NCBI RefSeq assembly: GCF_026262505.1
Contig: NC_067203.1
Span: forward strand, 22,983,411-23,047,410
Reading direction: 5' to 3'
Length of the DNA stretch: 64,000 bases
From: Trichomonas vaginalis G3
Lineage: Eukaryota > Parabasalia > Trichomonadida > Trichomonadidae
Position numbers and translations under genes: made by a program. Positions 27,080 through 37,083 of the stretch are shown in pieces. Positions within the stretch are counted from its first letter, which is position 1; the number at the start of each line of letters is the position of its first letter. The notes under the pieces are model-generated. The model made no database searches, was not told the origin of the DNA, and saw nothing but the letters and a program-made list of their open reading frames with translations.

Positions 27080-27608
27080 ATGGTAGCTTGGGCAGCTTTA
27101 GGCGCAATGGGAACAAAAGCATTAGCATTTGGAGCAAAAGCACTTGGAGCTTATGACGCAGTAAATAAAATGAGTGGAGGAAGGGTTTCGAAGACATTAG
27201 ATGCAAATAAAGGGAAGATTGGAGGCTGGGTTGCAAAGAAGTTAAGATTAAATAAAATAGGGCTCATAAATAAAGCATCCAATTTGGTTGCGACTGAGTC
27301 AGAAAATGCTTTAGGAAAGGACGATGAGTTTGCAAAACACGCAAAAGACTTTAATGACCAGATGAAAGGTGAAACAATGCATTTAAATAGAGTCGATGGA
27401 ACTAAAGAAAATGTTTCTTCTCCACCCAGCGGTTTATCCATACGGACCTTATGGAATGTATGGAAACCCTTATGAACGACCATTTGACCCATTGACTGGT
27501 GGAAGTAATTGGTATCATTACGGACGAAGAAGAAAGACAGTCAAGTTGGAGACAGACGTGAAGAAAGCAACTAAAAAGAAACCAAGGAAGAGAGTTATAA
27601 AGCAATGA
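27080..27608 (+). pseudogene. Ala/Gly-rich small capsid-interior candidate
   Basis: The locus encodes an Ala/Gly-rich amphipathic N-terminus (WAALGAMGTKALAFGAKALG), a basic middle (KIGGWVAKKLRLNKIG), an aromatic/proline stretch (AVYPYGPYGMYGNPYERPF) and a lysine/arginine-rich end (KKATKKKPRKRVIKQ). Polintons commonly carry small basic proteins of this kind, compared by others to adenoviral core or pVI-like proteins. The analogous gene in copy C is at 43635. A role in DNA packing or membrane interaction is inferred. It looks broken, with about one break. Confidence 0.45.
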
Positions 27609-27737
27609 ATTCAACAGGGTGAAAAAACAGGTGAAAAAGAGGTGAGATCTCACCACTTCACCTAAATTTATTTTTGTGCTATGTTTTCATACGTGTGAGG
27701 GTGGTGATATCATTAATTTTTAAGTTTATTTTTTTAT
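27597..27737. repeat. Subterminal inverted repeat, right arm
   Basis: This is the reverse complement of 7035-7176 with few differences. It overlaps the end of the gene at 27080-27608 and carries the palindrome GGTGAGATCTCACC at 27641-27654. Together with the terminal repeats, it gives copy B two nested pairs of inverted repeats separated by one gene at each end. Confidence 0.8.
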
Positions 27738-27763
27738 AAATGACAGAACAAAAATATAACATT

Positions 27764-28198
27764 CTACTCAGCAGGAATGAGACCCTTACTGACTATGTAT
27801 TCGTTTAATGCTTGATGAAAACAATGGTACATATTATCGTATGGGTATACACAACGTCTGTTTCCATCGTCGTCGTATATGTAGAGCTCAAATCCAGTCC
27901 AACCTTCTTTTGTACAATATGTAGCTTTATTTAAGTATGCATTTATGTAGATAAGGCAATTTTCTTCATCGCTCCAGAAATAATTTTTGTTCTTTGTTGA
28001 AATAGTTTTCGTTCCTCTGCGACCATAAGGAATGTATGCAATAAATTTAGCATCATAAGGTATTATAATATATTCAGGGTTTCTTTCATCGTCAATGGGT
28101 CTGTCTTTGTTAAAATGCATGTTTCTCAGTTTTACTTGAGTTTTGAATAGTTCACGGAAACGTTCTGGGAAAGAGTCATAGTAAATGTAGTCAGACAT
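27764..28198 (-). CDS. Terminal Maverick protein, 144 aa
   Basis: I do not recognise this protein. It is rich in tyrosine and charged residues, with RNPEYIIIPYDAKFIAYIPY, NYFWSDEENCLIYINAYLN and a C-terminal helix (HCFHQALNEYIVSKGLIP). The open frame is whole, and the leader before the ATG is TTTTTATTTTTTTAATTTTT-like as for other Maverick genes. It is the last gene before the right terminal repeat and reads inward, away from that end. Confidence 0.5.
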   Translation of the reverse strand: MSDYIYYDSFPERFRELFKTQVKLRNMHFNKDRPIDDERNPEYIIIPYDAKFIAYIPYGRRGTKTISTKNKNYFWSDEENCLIYINAYLNKATYCTKEGWTGFELYIYDDDGNRRCVYPYDNMYHCFHQALNEYIVSKGLIPAE

Positions 28199-28292
28199 GT
28201 CTTTGTAATGAAATAAAAAATTAAAAAAATAAAAATAAGGTTATTTTTTATTTAGTGAGGACGGTAGTGAATTCGTTAGTGAAGTCGTTTAT

Positions 28293-28360
28293 GTGTCAAA
28301 ACCGCTAAGTGGTGTACGGAGGCGCGCAGTGCCTCAGTACACGACTTAGTCTTACTAACT
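28293..28360. repeat. Right terminal inverted repeat of copy B
   Basis: These 68 bp match the inverted sequence of 6518-6585 with two mismatches. The sequence after it (TGGGTTCACA) begins a different, host-like coding stretch. The 6 bp outside the two repeats do not match, so no target duplication is visible. Confidence 0.85.
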
Positions 28361-28764
28361 TGGGTTCACAAATGGACACCCATAGTTTCCAAAGTTTCTT
28401 CCATTGGATCTACCTGCATGAATGAAGCGTTTAACTCCAAAATTGCATGCTATTTGGACAAATCAAGAGCCTGGAAGAACATTAACATTAGAGTTAACGT
28501 TGCAATCTTAGAATGGAATGATTCAGAGCATTTTCTCGGAGATATACAAAAAGCATTACATCTTCCCCACTTCCAGAAGATTGTGTCAAATCATTTGAAG
28601 AGAATTGTTACTCCAAAATGATATTGAAACAAAAAACTGTTACAAAAGGTTCTAAAAAACAGAACAAATACAAAAAATCCATTCAGAGTGTACCAGGAGG
28701 AGATTATCAAGTTTTCAAGTCCGAATGGGAATCAGAACACGAAGACATTGATGACTTTGATTAA
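28361..28764 (+). pseudogene. 3' part of an unrecognised gene cut by the Maverick end
   Basis: A coding stretch enters directly from the Maverick border (about 86 codons, ending in NHLKRIVTPK). A second short frame, 48 codons beginning MILKQKTVTKGSKKQ and ending HEDIDDFD, overlaps its stop in ATGA fashion. Base composition is that of a gene, unlike the AT desert that follows. The sequence CYLDKSRAWKNINIRV and AILEWNDSEHFL is not one I can assign; a host gene or the C-terminus of a transposase are both possible. The 5' part is not present left of copy B at 6518. Confidence 0.45.
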
Positions 28765-30041
28765 CGAAAATTACATTTTATTTATTGTTTTTGTTTTTAA
28801 TTAAATTATTATTATGCTCATTTTCTTATTTTGATTTTTTCTCATTATGATATAAATAATTTATTAATGCATTTATCCAATAATTATGCTATGATATTTT
28901 TATGCCTTATTTCATTTCTCTTATATTTGATAATCTGGTAAAATATAGTTCAGACTATAATCATTTTAGATTATTGATATATTTATATAGGTTAGAATAA
29001 AATTAGTTTCATTTTCTACTTTTATTTTGAATTAATAATTTATAATATCAAATATTATGGCGTAACCTCTCCTTTAAAATATAGATATATATAGGCCTAT
29101 AGTGTTTATTGGCACTCTCAAAACTCTAGAATTTTGAGTTTACTATACCCTTAAACCATTCTTTCATCATGTTTATTGAATTGCGCTTTGAATTTAATGA
29201 ATAAGGATTTCGTGGTCAGAGGTAGGGCAACGATAGGTCAAAAAGGCTTCTCTGATAGATTTCCTTGCCTTTTGGATATGCTATAATATATAGCCTAGCA
29301 TGATAGGATATGATGTCAAAAGTTAGAACATAACTTAGGATCTTGAGAAAAATGAAAAACAAAAATTACATAAAAAAAGAAAAAATTTATCTAATTTGTT
29401 TTTTTGGACCGAATAAGTAATTTTATTGAATTTCAATACGACACATAGATTTTATTATTAGTAATAAATATAATGGTTTACTATTAACAAGGAACCTAAA
29501 CTAATGAAAATTTGATTTCAAATATTGTATATGATTATCATAGATTACCAAAATATATTGCTATTTATGAGGATATAATATTGATTATTAGTAAATCGTA
29601 TAAATTTAATAAATATACCATGAATATTGAATGAATTTCTTGATTCATAGGGGTAAAACGCGCTTTTATATGATTTAGACAGAGAATTTATGAGATGTAA
29701 ATAACACAATAAAGGTTTATATTGAATATTTTCTAAAAATAAATCGAAATTATAAAAAACAATACATTTATTCATTGAAACTACTTGGACAAATATGAAA
29801 CAAGCATTCAGGCAATACTTTTGAGACTTCAACGCATCTGATAATTTTTATATAACTTCACCTCTTATGCTTAGAGTGGAGGTATTGAGATCGTATAAGT
29901 ATAGATGAGCTCACATTCAGATATGATGTGTGAACTTCTGTTTTCACTGCAATTTTGAATCAGAATAAACTCAAAACAAGAATAAAATGATATACTCACT
30001 CTCTAAATGTGTTCGAGATTTAAAGTTGTATGAATAAAACG

Positions 30042-30090
30042 ATTCATCTTTCGAAGCCTCCCATTTAATGAGAGACTTCGAAAGATGAAT
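30042..30090. repeat. 15-bp perfect inverted repeat (hairpin)
   Basis: ATTCATCTTTCGAAG at 30042-30056 pairs perfectly with 30076-30090, with a 19-base loop that can pair partly. It could be a solo foldback relic. No gene lies nearby. Confidence 0.6.
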
Positions 30091-30836
30091 GTATTCATGT
30101 AGATGAAATACTATATATGACCATGTGTGATACTAAAGATATCAAAATGTTCATTTTTAAGTGCAATAGAAGGGTTATCTCTCGTAAAATCTCAATTGAA
30201 GGAAGATTTAGAAAGAACTCCTTTCCTAAGTAGATAGTGTGTGGTTTCTGTCTTTTGGTTGATCAGGAACTATGAAATTAAGTCGGACAGAAAGAAGTTC
30301 TTTCCAAAACAGACTCCAAATGAGTTGTTCGAAAAGAACTTCCTTCTGTATATGGATAATTGTAGTTACCGCACTGAAGTATGTGATTGTGATGATGGAG
30401 TTCTCGATAAATCTAAAATCGGATTAAGATTAATTGAAAACTCAAGTAATTCTTTGAAATCTTGTGTTGTCTGGCACTATAATAACCAAAGAATGAGAAT
30501 ATTATGTTGAATGATGAGTACGTGTGCTCGGCATTCGCCGAGCGAATTGAGTTTAACGTACTATGAAAAGTGACAAATTTGGGCTTTTTTTCCTAGGGTT
30601 ATGATCTCTTCCTTTCTGCTCAATACGACAGAAATGAAAGAATGAATTTGTACTTCCTAATTGATTACTACAATCTGTATCTATCTTTAACATAGAATTA
30701 GCTGCATTGTGATTTATACTCCAGAATTATTCAATTTAAGATCAACCTCGTAAATTTTAATCATATTGCACCAATACTCCTACGTTGAGATAAGAACATG
30801 ATTATACTGTTGTAAACAGAAATTCATCATGTTGTA

Positions 30837-32078
30837 AACAGAAATTCATCAAAAGTGACACCTCAGAAAAGCTAAAATATTGAATTTTTGGAACTTTTGA
30901 TAGAGCACGTTTTTAAATATTAATTAAAGTAAATGTATATTTTGCAAAGATTCTTTTTAATAAAAAAATAAAATTTTGAAGAAGAACACAAAATCTTCTG
31001 AAAAATAATATCACATAAACTCATATTATTTTCTAATATATAACTATTTTATATAAAAATCAAATTCAATGATCTTAAAAGCGAAGGATAAACCTCAAAA
31101 TTTACGAATATAATGAGTGGGAATATAATGCTTATCTATCATAAACCATATGAAATATCAATTTTTTGCTTTACGCCTAATTTTTGACGACAATTAGCAA
31201 AAAATGTTAAATGTTAACACTCAGTCCATTTGAATATGAAAAATAAAAATTGACTTTGATTAAATGTTTTTATTTATCATGCAATTCTTCTTGCGACCAA
31301 AGATTTGAATAAAATTTCAAAAAATAAGATAGCTTAAAAAATAATATACGGTAGTGTTTACTAATAGATGAATAGTATATAAATTCTATTAAAATGGATT
31401 TGATCCAAAAAAATATAAAACCAAAAAATAATTGTTATAATTTAAATGAAGAAGTAATTTAAAACGATTTTATTTATGATCAAATTTTATATATTTTTTT
31501 GGATCAAATCCATTTTAATAGAATTTATATACTATTCATCTATTAGTAAACACTACCGTATATTATTTTTTAAGCTATCTTATTTTTTGAACTTTTATTC
31601 AAATCTTTGGTCGCAAGAAGAATTGCATGATAAATAAAAACATTTAATCAAAGTCAATTTATTTTTCATATTCAAATGGACTGAGTGTTAACATTTAACA
31701 TTTTTTGCTAATTGTCGTCAAAAATTAGGCGTAAAGCAAAAATTGATATTTCATATGGTTTTATGATAGATAAGCATTATATTCCCACTCATTATATTCG
31801 TAAATTTTGAGGTTTATCCTTCGCTTTTAAGATCATTGAATTTGATTTTTATATAAAATAGTTATATATTAGAAAATAATATGAGTTTATGTGATATTAT
31901 TTTTCAGAAGATTTCATTCTATATGCCTATGAAAAGTACTCTCAAAACTAACTTTTTCCTAATTATAATTAAATCTAGAATATTGTATTATGCTTAGTAT
32001 TATTTCATTTTTCTCATTCAATTTAGAATTTACAAATGTCAAAAAATTGAGAGCTGTCACTTTTGACGAATTTCTGTT
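30837..32078. mobile_element. TA-flanked non-autonomous foldback DNA transposon
   Basis: The ends are AACAGAAATTCATCAAAAG-type terminal inverted repeats of about 24 bp with one mismatch, and both are flanked by TA, as expected for a Tc1/mariner-type insertion. Inside is a much larger palindrome (30991-31914). The segments between the outer repeats and the palindrome differ on the two sides. No transposase is encoded, so it would depend on another element. A partial extra copy of the end sequence lies just left at 30811-30829. Confidence 0.6.
30991..31914. repeat. Large palindrome, arms about 430 bp
   Basis: Arms 30991-31420 and 31485-31914 are near-perfect reverse complements around a 64-bp spacer; only a few substitutions and 1-2-bp indels separate them. 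A single strand could fold into a hairpin over 400 bp long. It lies within the TA-flanked element. Confidence 0.85.
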
Positions 32079-34210
32079 TATTACAATACATACCAAAGCC
32101 CCATATTAAAAATCAAAATTTAGCACCTCCATTATGCAACCACATTATTTGTCGCAAATAAGTATATTTACGCATATTATGATGCATATTCACACAACTC
32201 GTATACATGAAAAGTTATTAAAATCAGACAAAATTATTGCAATAAGGAAAAAAAACTTTATTATATATGTTAGTAATGAATTACAAATATTTCTACAAAG
32301 AATGCTCAATACTTCATATAATCTTCGAATATTTCTTATTACAAGTTAATACATTTTGACTCGAACATGATAAACAAAAGCTGACACACTGATTACTACA
32401 TTTATGAAAATATAGTACATTTCCATTCATCTGTTTACTTGTTTTTGTTGGAATAAAATCATTTTTTTTTCTTTCATGAAATAAGAATTTTGTTGCGAAA
32501 GCAATATCTCTAACAATAATTAATACATTACGTCAACTCTGGAATGAGTATTTATCAAATATGATATCAAAAATCAAAAATTAGTTGTTTTTTATGAGTA
32601 AAAACGATGTAAATTGATTATTTGACTAATTATCAAATACTTTGATTTTCCAAATTTTTTTCGAAATTGATTTTTTCATGTGAAAATTCAAATTGTTTAA
32701 TTTCATTTTTGAAATTTTAAAATTTTTTTTGGAATTTTGAGTTGATCAATTCAGCAGAATTGATAATGCTATTGCTTTAGGGCATACCACAAGGTGATGA
32801 ATAAAAGGTGAACATTAACAAATTATTTTAAATCACAAATATCATCCTCATCAACTTTAATTCTAAAAAGAACTGTACTGAATTATGAAAATGCATGATT
32901 TACATTATTAAAATCTTTGAATGAAAATAGTACAGATAAGTTTATTCATTTTTAATTAGATTTAAACGAAAACTACTCCATATTAAAATTTAAGTCGAGA
33001 AATCGTATTTTGTTCTTATTTGTTAGCATTTTGTAGACATTCTAATCTTGAATTAATTTGTTACATGATATTATTAACAAATTTAACTGAAAAAATATGT
33101 TAATATGGAATAAACCATGATTATATAAGCTATCAATGCTATATATACATATGTAAAAGATTCATATTAACTCAATTAACAAAAATGATAGATTTTCATA
33201 AAGGTTCAATCTAGGTTCGTCCGAAAATTTTGATTTTTATATAGAAGACATAGTTTCATATACATAATTAAATTTTCAAACAAATTTGATCATACCATTT
33301 ATTAAGCAGATAGTATATTAATTACTATCAGTATAAAAATATAAAAATGATTATATTTAATATTCTGCATTTTAGTCAAAGAGTTATAAGCCTCAAGTGA
33401 TCGTTATCACCTTCAATGCACGTATACTTTATTGATTCATAGATATTTAATCTATGTTTGACATGTTGTTGTCGTCATTCGTTTTGTTCCCATTCTTCCT
33501 AAGTTAGAATTAGAGAATACACCATCCACATCATCTAATTTGGTCCTCAGCGATAGATTGGTTCATTTTGGAGGAGTCCCATCAGACAGTTTTCGAGCAC
33601 CAAATATCAAATTTTAATGTATACAAATCTTTAGTGATTTATCTCTTTTATGATGAGTAAAAGGTTTCTGCTCATCAACATTTGATTTCCGACATATATG
33701 ATTTCTAATTGCAATTATTTACTTTCTTTTTATAATCTAACTCTGTGACTCATACCATAAATTAATTATTGGAAAGTGTCAATATGTTTGGCACAACGCA
33801 TGGCGGAAGATACCAAACCATGCAGGGAATATGATACGTTTAAGATCTCCGAACTTTTTTTCCAAAAATTTTCTATCGTTGCCCTACCTCTTCGTGGTCT
33901 GATTTACAGTTGTATTGAAAAATATTCTTTTGAATTTGTTGATCCTAATGTGCTTCTTTCAATTGTATCAAGCTCAATACTCAACTTCTTTGAATTAAAA
34001 CAAAAGCTATTTATTTTTCATTCAAATTGATCCCAAATTTTCATAATTGATAATGTTTATATTATCTTATTTTTACTATCTTTCTATGCATTATAATTTT
34101 TTTTAAAGTTTCACTAGTATTCAAAATATCAATTCAGAACGCAATTTACATCTCAGTTAGTGCAGTCAAAGAATAAATCAAAAAAGTATTTATAAAAAAA
34201 AGTTTATTTT

Positions 34211-35311
34211 TTACTTTTTCTTTTTGGGTGGAGTTTTCTCTGGCTTTTTCTTCTTTGTATCTTCTCCAGATGGCTTAGAAGGTGCCGGCTTAAAGAAATT
34301 ATCCATTCTCATCTGAGTTCCTTTTCCACGTGCTTTAACAATCTTAGCACATGCAGCTTCAACTCGACTTTCTGCGAACATTCTGGAACCACATAAAAAT
34401 TCTTTGACTTTTTCAACATCAGGCTTTTTCCATGTGAGATTGACATCTGTTGTAACTTCATGATTGAAGAAAAGTTCTCTGGCCCTAACATAGTCAAAAT
34501 CCTCAGGCAATTCATATTTTTTATCAAGATTTTTGATAATTGTCTCGATGTTATGATATTTTTTGATTAATTCATAAGCATGCTTTTTTCCAATGCCTTT
34601 AATGGTGTCACAGTAGTCACAACCCATTAAAATGCAAAAATCCACAAATTCTTCCCGAGTGAGTCCTGATTTTTCCATCATAATCTTATAGTCAATTTGA
34701 AGTAAATCATCACCTTTTGCACCATATGACAAATGTCTAATAAGTTGTGGCGTTGCAAAAGCAAGTGAGTCCATATCTTCTGTAGCCATTGCATCAACAA
34801 GTCCTGCTTTATTTAATGCTGCGCATTCCGCTTCAGCTTCGCAAGGAGCATCCACGTAAGGAACTCCAAGACATTCCAAAAGCTGCTTGCATTCTTCAAC
34901 TTGAGTTTTATCAAGGTGTACCGTTCTCCTGGAAAACTTATCAATTGCTTCTTGATCCCCAGATTCGATTGCCTTTTCAAGTTCCTTTTGAGCTTCCTCA
35001 CGACGTTCAAGACGCTTTGCCAATTCAGCGCCTTTCATCTCTGGCGGCTTTCCATCAAATACGTAAACTGGTTTCACACCACTTTCAATAAGTCGAACTG
35101 TTCGACTCAATACACCTTGAAGATGAGATGTAGTATTGCCTTCAGAGTCAACGAGCTGCTGTCCAGTGTGTCTAACAGAAACGAGAAATTGATAAATTGA
35201 TAACGAAGCATCAATAGCTATTTTTCTGCCAAACAATGACTCCAACTTGATTGTTTTAATTGCCTCTGGAGCAACTTGTTCTATCCATTTCATCAGATTC
35301 TTAATACCCAT
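34211..35311 (-). CDS. FEN1: Flap endonuclease 1 (FEN1), 366 aa
   Basis: This is the structure-specific 5' nuclease that removes RNA-DNA flaps during Okazaki fragment maturation and long-patch base-excision repair. The start MGIKNLMKWIEQVAP and the length fit eukaryotic FEN1. Metal ligands are in place: D34 (AIDAS), D86 (VFDGKPP), E158 and E160 (CEAEAECA), D179 and D181 (EDMDSL), D232 (MGCDYCD). A helix-hairpin-helix type segment (GIGKKHAYELI) follows near residue 239. A PCNA-binding box, TQMRMDNFF, lies near the C-terminus before a lysine-rich nuclear-localisation-like tail. There is no intron. The stop TAA is followed by AA, giving a TAAA overlap signal. It is a host gene, intact. Confidence 0.97.
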   Translation of the reverse strand: MGIKNLMKWIEQVAPEAIKTIKLESLFGRKIAIDASLSIYQFLVSVRHTGQQLVDSEGNTTSHLQGVLSRTVRLIESGVKPVYVFDGKPPEMKGAELAKRLERREEAQKELEKAIESGDQEAIDKFSRRTVHLDKTQVEECKQLLECLGVPYVDAPCEAEAECAALNKAGLVDAMATEDMDSLAFATPQLIRHLSYGAKGDDLLQIDYKIMMEKSGLTREEFVDFCILMGCDYCDTIKGIGKKHAYELIKKYHNIETIIKNLDKKYELPEDFDYVRARELFFNHEVTTDVNLTWKKPDVEKVKEFLCGSRMFAESRVEAACAKIVKARGKGTQMRMDNFFKPAPSKPSGEDTKKKKPEKTPPKKKK

Positions 35312-35813
35312 TTCGGAACCTGATTATAATTGTACGTTTAGTTACTTTTTTTTGTGAACGAAAAGATTTTGAGATCATATCAAACACTTTTGTTTAAGTT
35401 TAAACTATAGTCATCACTGTTATATAAAATATGATACTATAAATTAATGGAAATTCGAAATTAGTTACAAAAAATTAAATTCACTCTGATAACATAGTAC
35501 AAGCACTGTATGACTTACAATATATAAATCTAAGTCATATATATGTATTGGATATTATCGATTGCTACAAAGATGTGGTTTTATTTAAAATATAATTAAA
35601 AGATTTAGATTTAATAATACAATCATTTAACAATTCAGTAGATAACCCACAAACGTTACTAAACGGAGAACGGATCAAATTATTAAGAAAATGAGAACGA
35701 AAAAGCAATTAACGAATTATCGCTCCTGCTTAATAAATATATTATTGTGGTAAATCGATGGAAATTAAAAAATACTAAAAAATTGAAGAATTATGTTGAT
35801 ATCAATTGATATT
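35312..35813. other. Intergenic region upstream of FEN1
   Basis: About 500 bp of AT-rich DNA lie between the FEN1 start and the eIF5A stop. I see no coding potential. The region should contain the FEN1 promoter, but I see no clear match to the trichomonad initiator (TCA plus pyrimidine, T/A) next to the start. Confidence 0.6.
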
Positions 35814-36317
35814 TTAATTTGTAGACTTCTTGCAGTCGACAATGAGGTTTTCACCGTTGGATGAAAGAACTGTAACAACAACCTGGTCGTTGGTGTTAAC
35901 GCACTGATTGAAGAGGTCAATAACACGCTGGCGCATTTCATTGCCCTCTGGTGGAAGATCAACATCCTCGCGGAGTGTGCCATCAAGGGTAAGAAGCTGT
36001 GTGTGGTCATCATCAATGTTAATGAGACCATAATCGGAACGGTCAACAAATGGAACTTCGATTTCGTGAGATGTTGGAAGGTGAGTTTCATAACGACGGC
36101 CTGTGAAAAGATCTGTGCCGGCAATGCCTGCCTTGGCGTGTCCGTGCTTACCTGTCTTGGACTTTGTGATATCGACAACACGGCATGGACGGCCTTCGAT
36201 GAGAACGTAGCCACCCTTCTTAAGCTTGTTGACTGGAATTGTAGCCTTTTCCTGAGAGCCAGCATCAACTTCTTGAATTTCTAAATCATGATGAACCTCT
36301 TCTTCGGCTGAAGACAT
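35814..36317 (-). CDS. eIF5A: Translation factor eIF5A, 167 aa
   Basis: eIF5A helps the ribosome through difficult peptide bonds, such as polyproline stretches, and in termination. It needs hypusine on one lysine. The hypusination loop SKTGKHGHAK is intact (K57 by this start), preceded by PCRVVDITKSK. The N-terminal SH3-like domain (GGYVLIEGRPCRVVD) and C-terminal OB domain (DYGLINIDDDHTQLL, ending NLIVDCKKSTN) are both present. I prefer the ATG at 36317 (MSSAEEEV), which fits the family; an in-frame ATG eight codons upstream (36341) would add NTRAIKL. The stop runs into TAAAA. The GC content is clearly higher than its surroundings, as expected for a highly expressed gene. Confidence 0.97.
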   Translation of the reverse strand: MSSAEEEVHHDLEIQEVDAGSQEKATIPVNKLKKGGYVLIEGRPCRVVDITKSKTGKHGHAKAGIAGTDLFTGRRYETHLPTSHEIEVPFVDRSDYGLINIDDDHTQLLTLDGTLREDVDLPPEGNEMRQRVIDLFNQCVNTNDQVVVTVLSSNGENLIVDCKKSTN

Positions 36318-37083
36318 GAGTTTAATGGCCCTAGTATTCAAAAATAGTCAAAATTCTGTAATTCAAAGAAAAAACGGTTTTGATACTGAAATGAGAGTTC
36401 ATTTCAATGAATTCTAAAAAAATTATAATAAATGTGGAAATAAAAAGGGAAAGACATTTGAAAATCTTGCTAAAAATACGCGGTTATTACTCAAAATAAA
36501 GGATAATATCTGACAATTTTTATCACTTTTTTTGATGTGGCAAATATATGAAATTTATTTCATGATCTTTCTTTCATCACCAACGATTTTATTTACAATA
36601 AATATAATAAGTTGCAATGATTTCAAAATCTTATATGACTTTTCTTTGAAAGCATATATAATCGGAGCCACATATATCGGTATTTAAATTAAATCAAATA
36701 AACGTATCTAGATTTAAATTAGCAATGAATTTCCATCTGGAAATGAGATTGAATTGTGTATATGAGCGATATGACTCGGCTATTTGTTGTCGTTACCAGT
36801 GCTTGAACAAAGATTACTTTGAAACAGATAATTTTTCCTAACCATTGAAAAAAAAAATTCTTCTGGATTAATCGCTTTACATAAGTATAGGATAAACAAA
36901 TTTACATAATTCGAGGAGAATTTTCCCAGATTTTTTTACCCGCAATAATTTTATTACTTAAAATCATATTACCATTTGTTATTGAAGAATAATTTCAAAA
37001 TGTAAAATTGTGTTAAAAATATTTTACATTTTTATACAATTTTTGTGATATCTCTGAAAACAACCAATTTTTGAATTTCCCCA
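36318..37083. other. Intergenic region between divergent eIF5A and kinase genes
   Basis: About 770 bp of AT-rich DNA hold the promoters of the two divergent genes. CCATTA about ten bases before the eIF5A start could be part of an initiator. No coding potential is visible. Confidence 0.5.

Larger units (their letters stand above)
6518..28360. mobile_element. Maverick/Polinton element with both terminal repeats (copy B)
   Basis: This 21.8-kb element is bounded by 68-bp terminal inverted repeats that begin AGTTAGTA and differ at two positions. It encodes a major capsid protein, a protein-primed family B polymerase, an integrase, a packaging ATPase, a tail-fibre-like protein, a KilA-N-type protein and about fifteen smaller genes. 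Flanking sequences do not form a matching 6-bp target duplication. The left flank is truncated Maverick copy A and the right flank is host-like DNA, so a rearrangement or an assembly join is likely. Several genes are broken (perhaps ten breaks in all by eye), while others such as the capsid protein and the catalytic half of the polymerase are long open frames. It looks fairly young. Confidence 0.85.
28765..34210. other. AT-rich host intergenic region, 5.4 kb
   Basis: No convincing host gene is visible. Frames of 60-95 codons occur (for example 30241-30510 on the plus strand, 29545-29832 on the minus strand, 33776-34030 on the plus strand) but lack recognisable motifs. The first has the best amino-acid balance (KKFFPKQTPNELFEKNFLLY) and may be a gene relic. 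The region holds a hairpin (30042-30090), a GC-rich hairpin GCTCGGCATTCGCCGAGC near 30519, and a large palindromic transposon relic (30837-32078). Confidence 0.6.

Noticed and set aside
6518-28360. Adenovirus-type maturation protease in copy B
   Set aside because: I looked for the His-Cys protease pattern expected in Polintons and saw no convincing candidate in B, nor in the visible part of C.
6512-28366. 6-bp target-site duplication for copy B
   Set aside because: Hexamers next to the two terminal repeats do not match under either placement of the ends.
29545-29832. Minus-strand 95-codon frame in the AT desert
   Set aside because: Composition is biased to F, I, N, Y and K as expected from AT-rich noise, with no motif and no leader.
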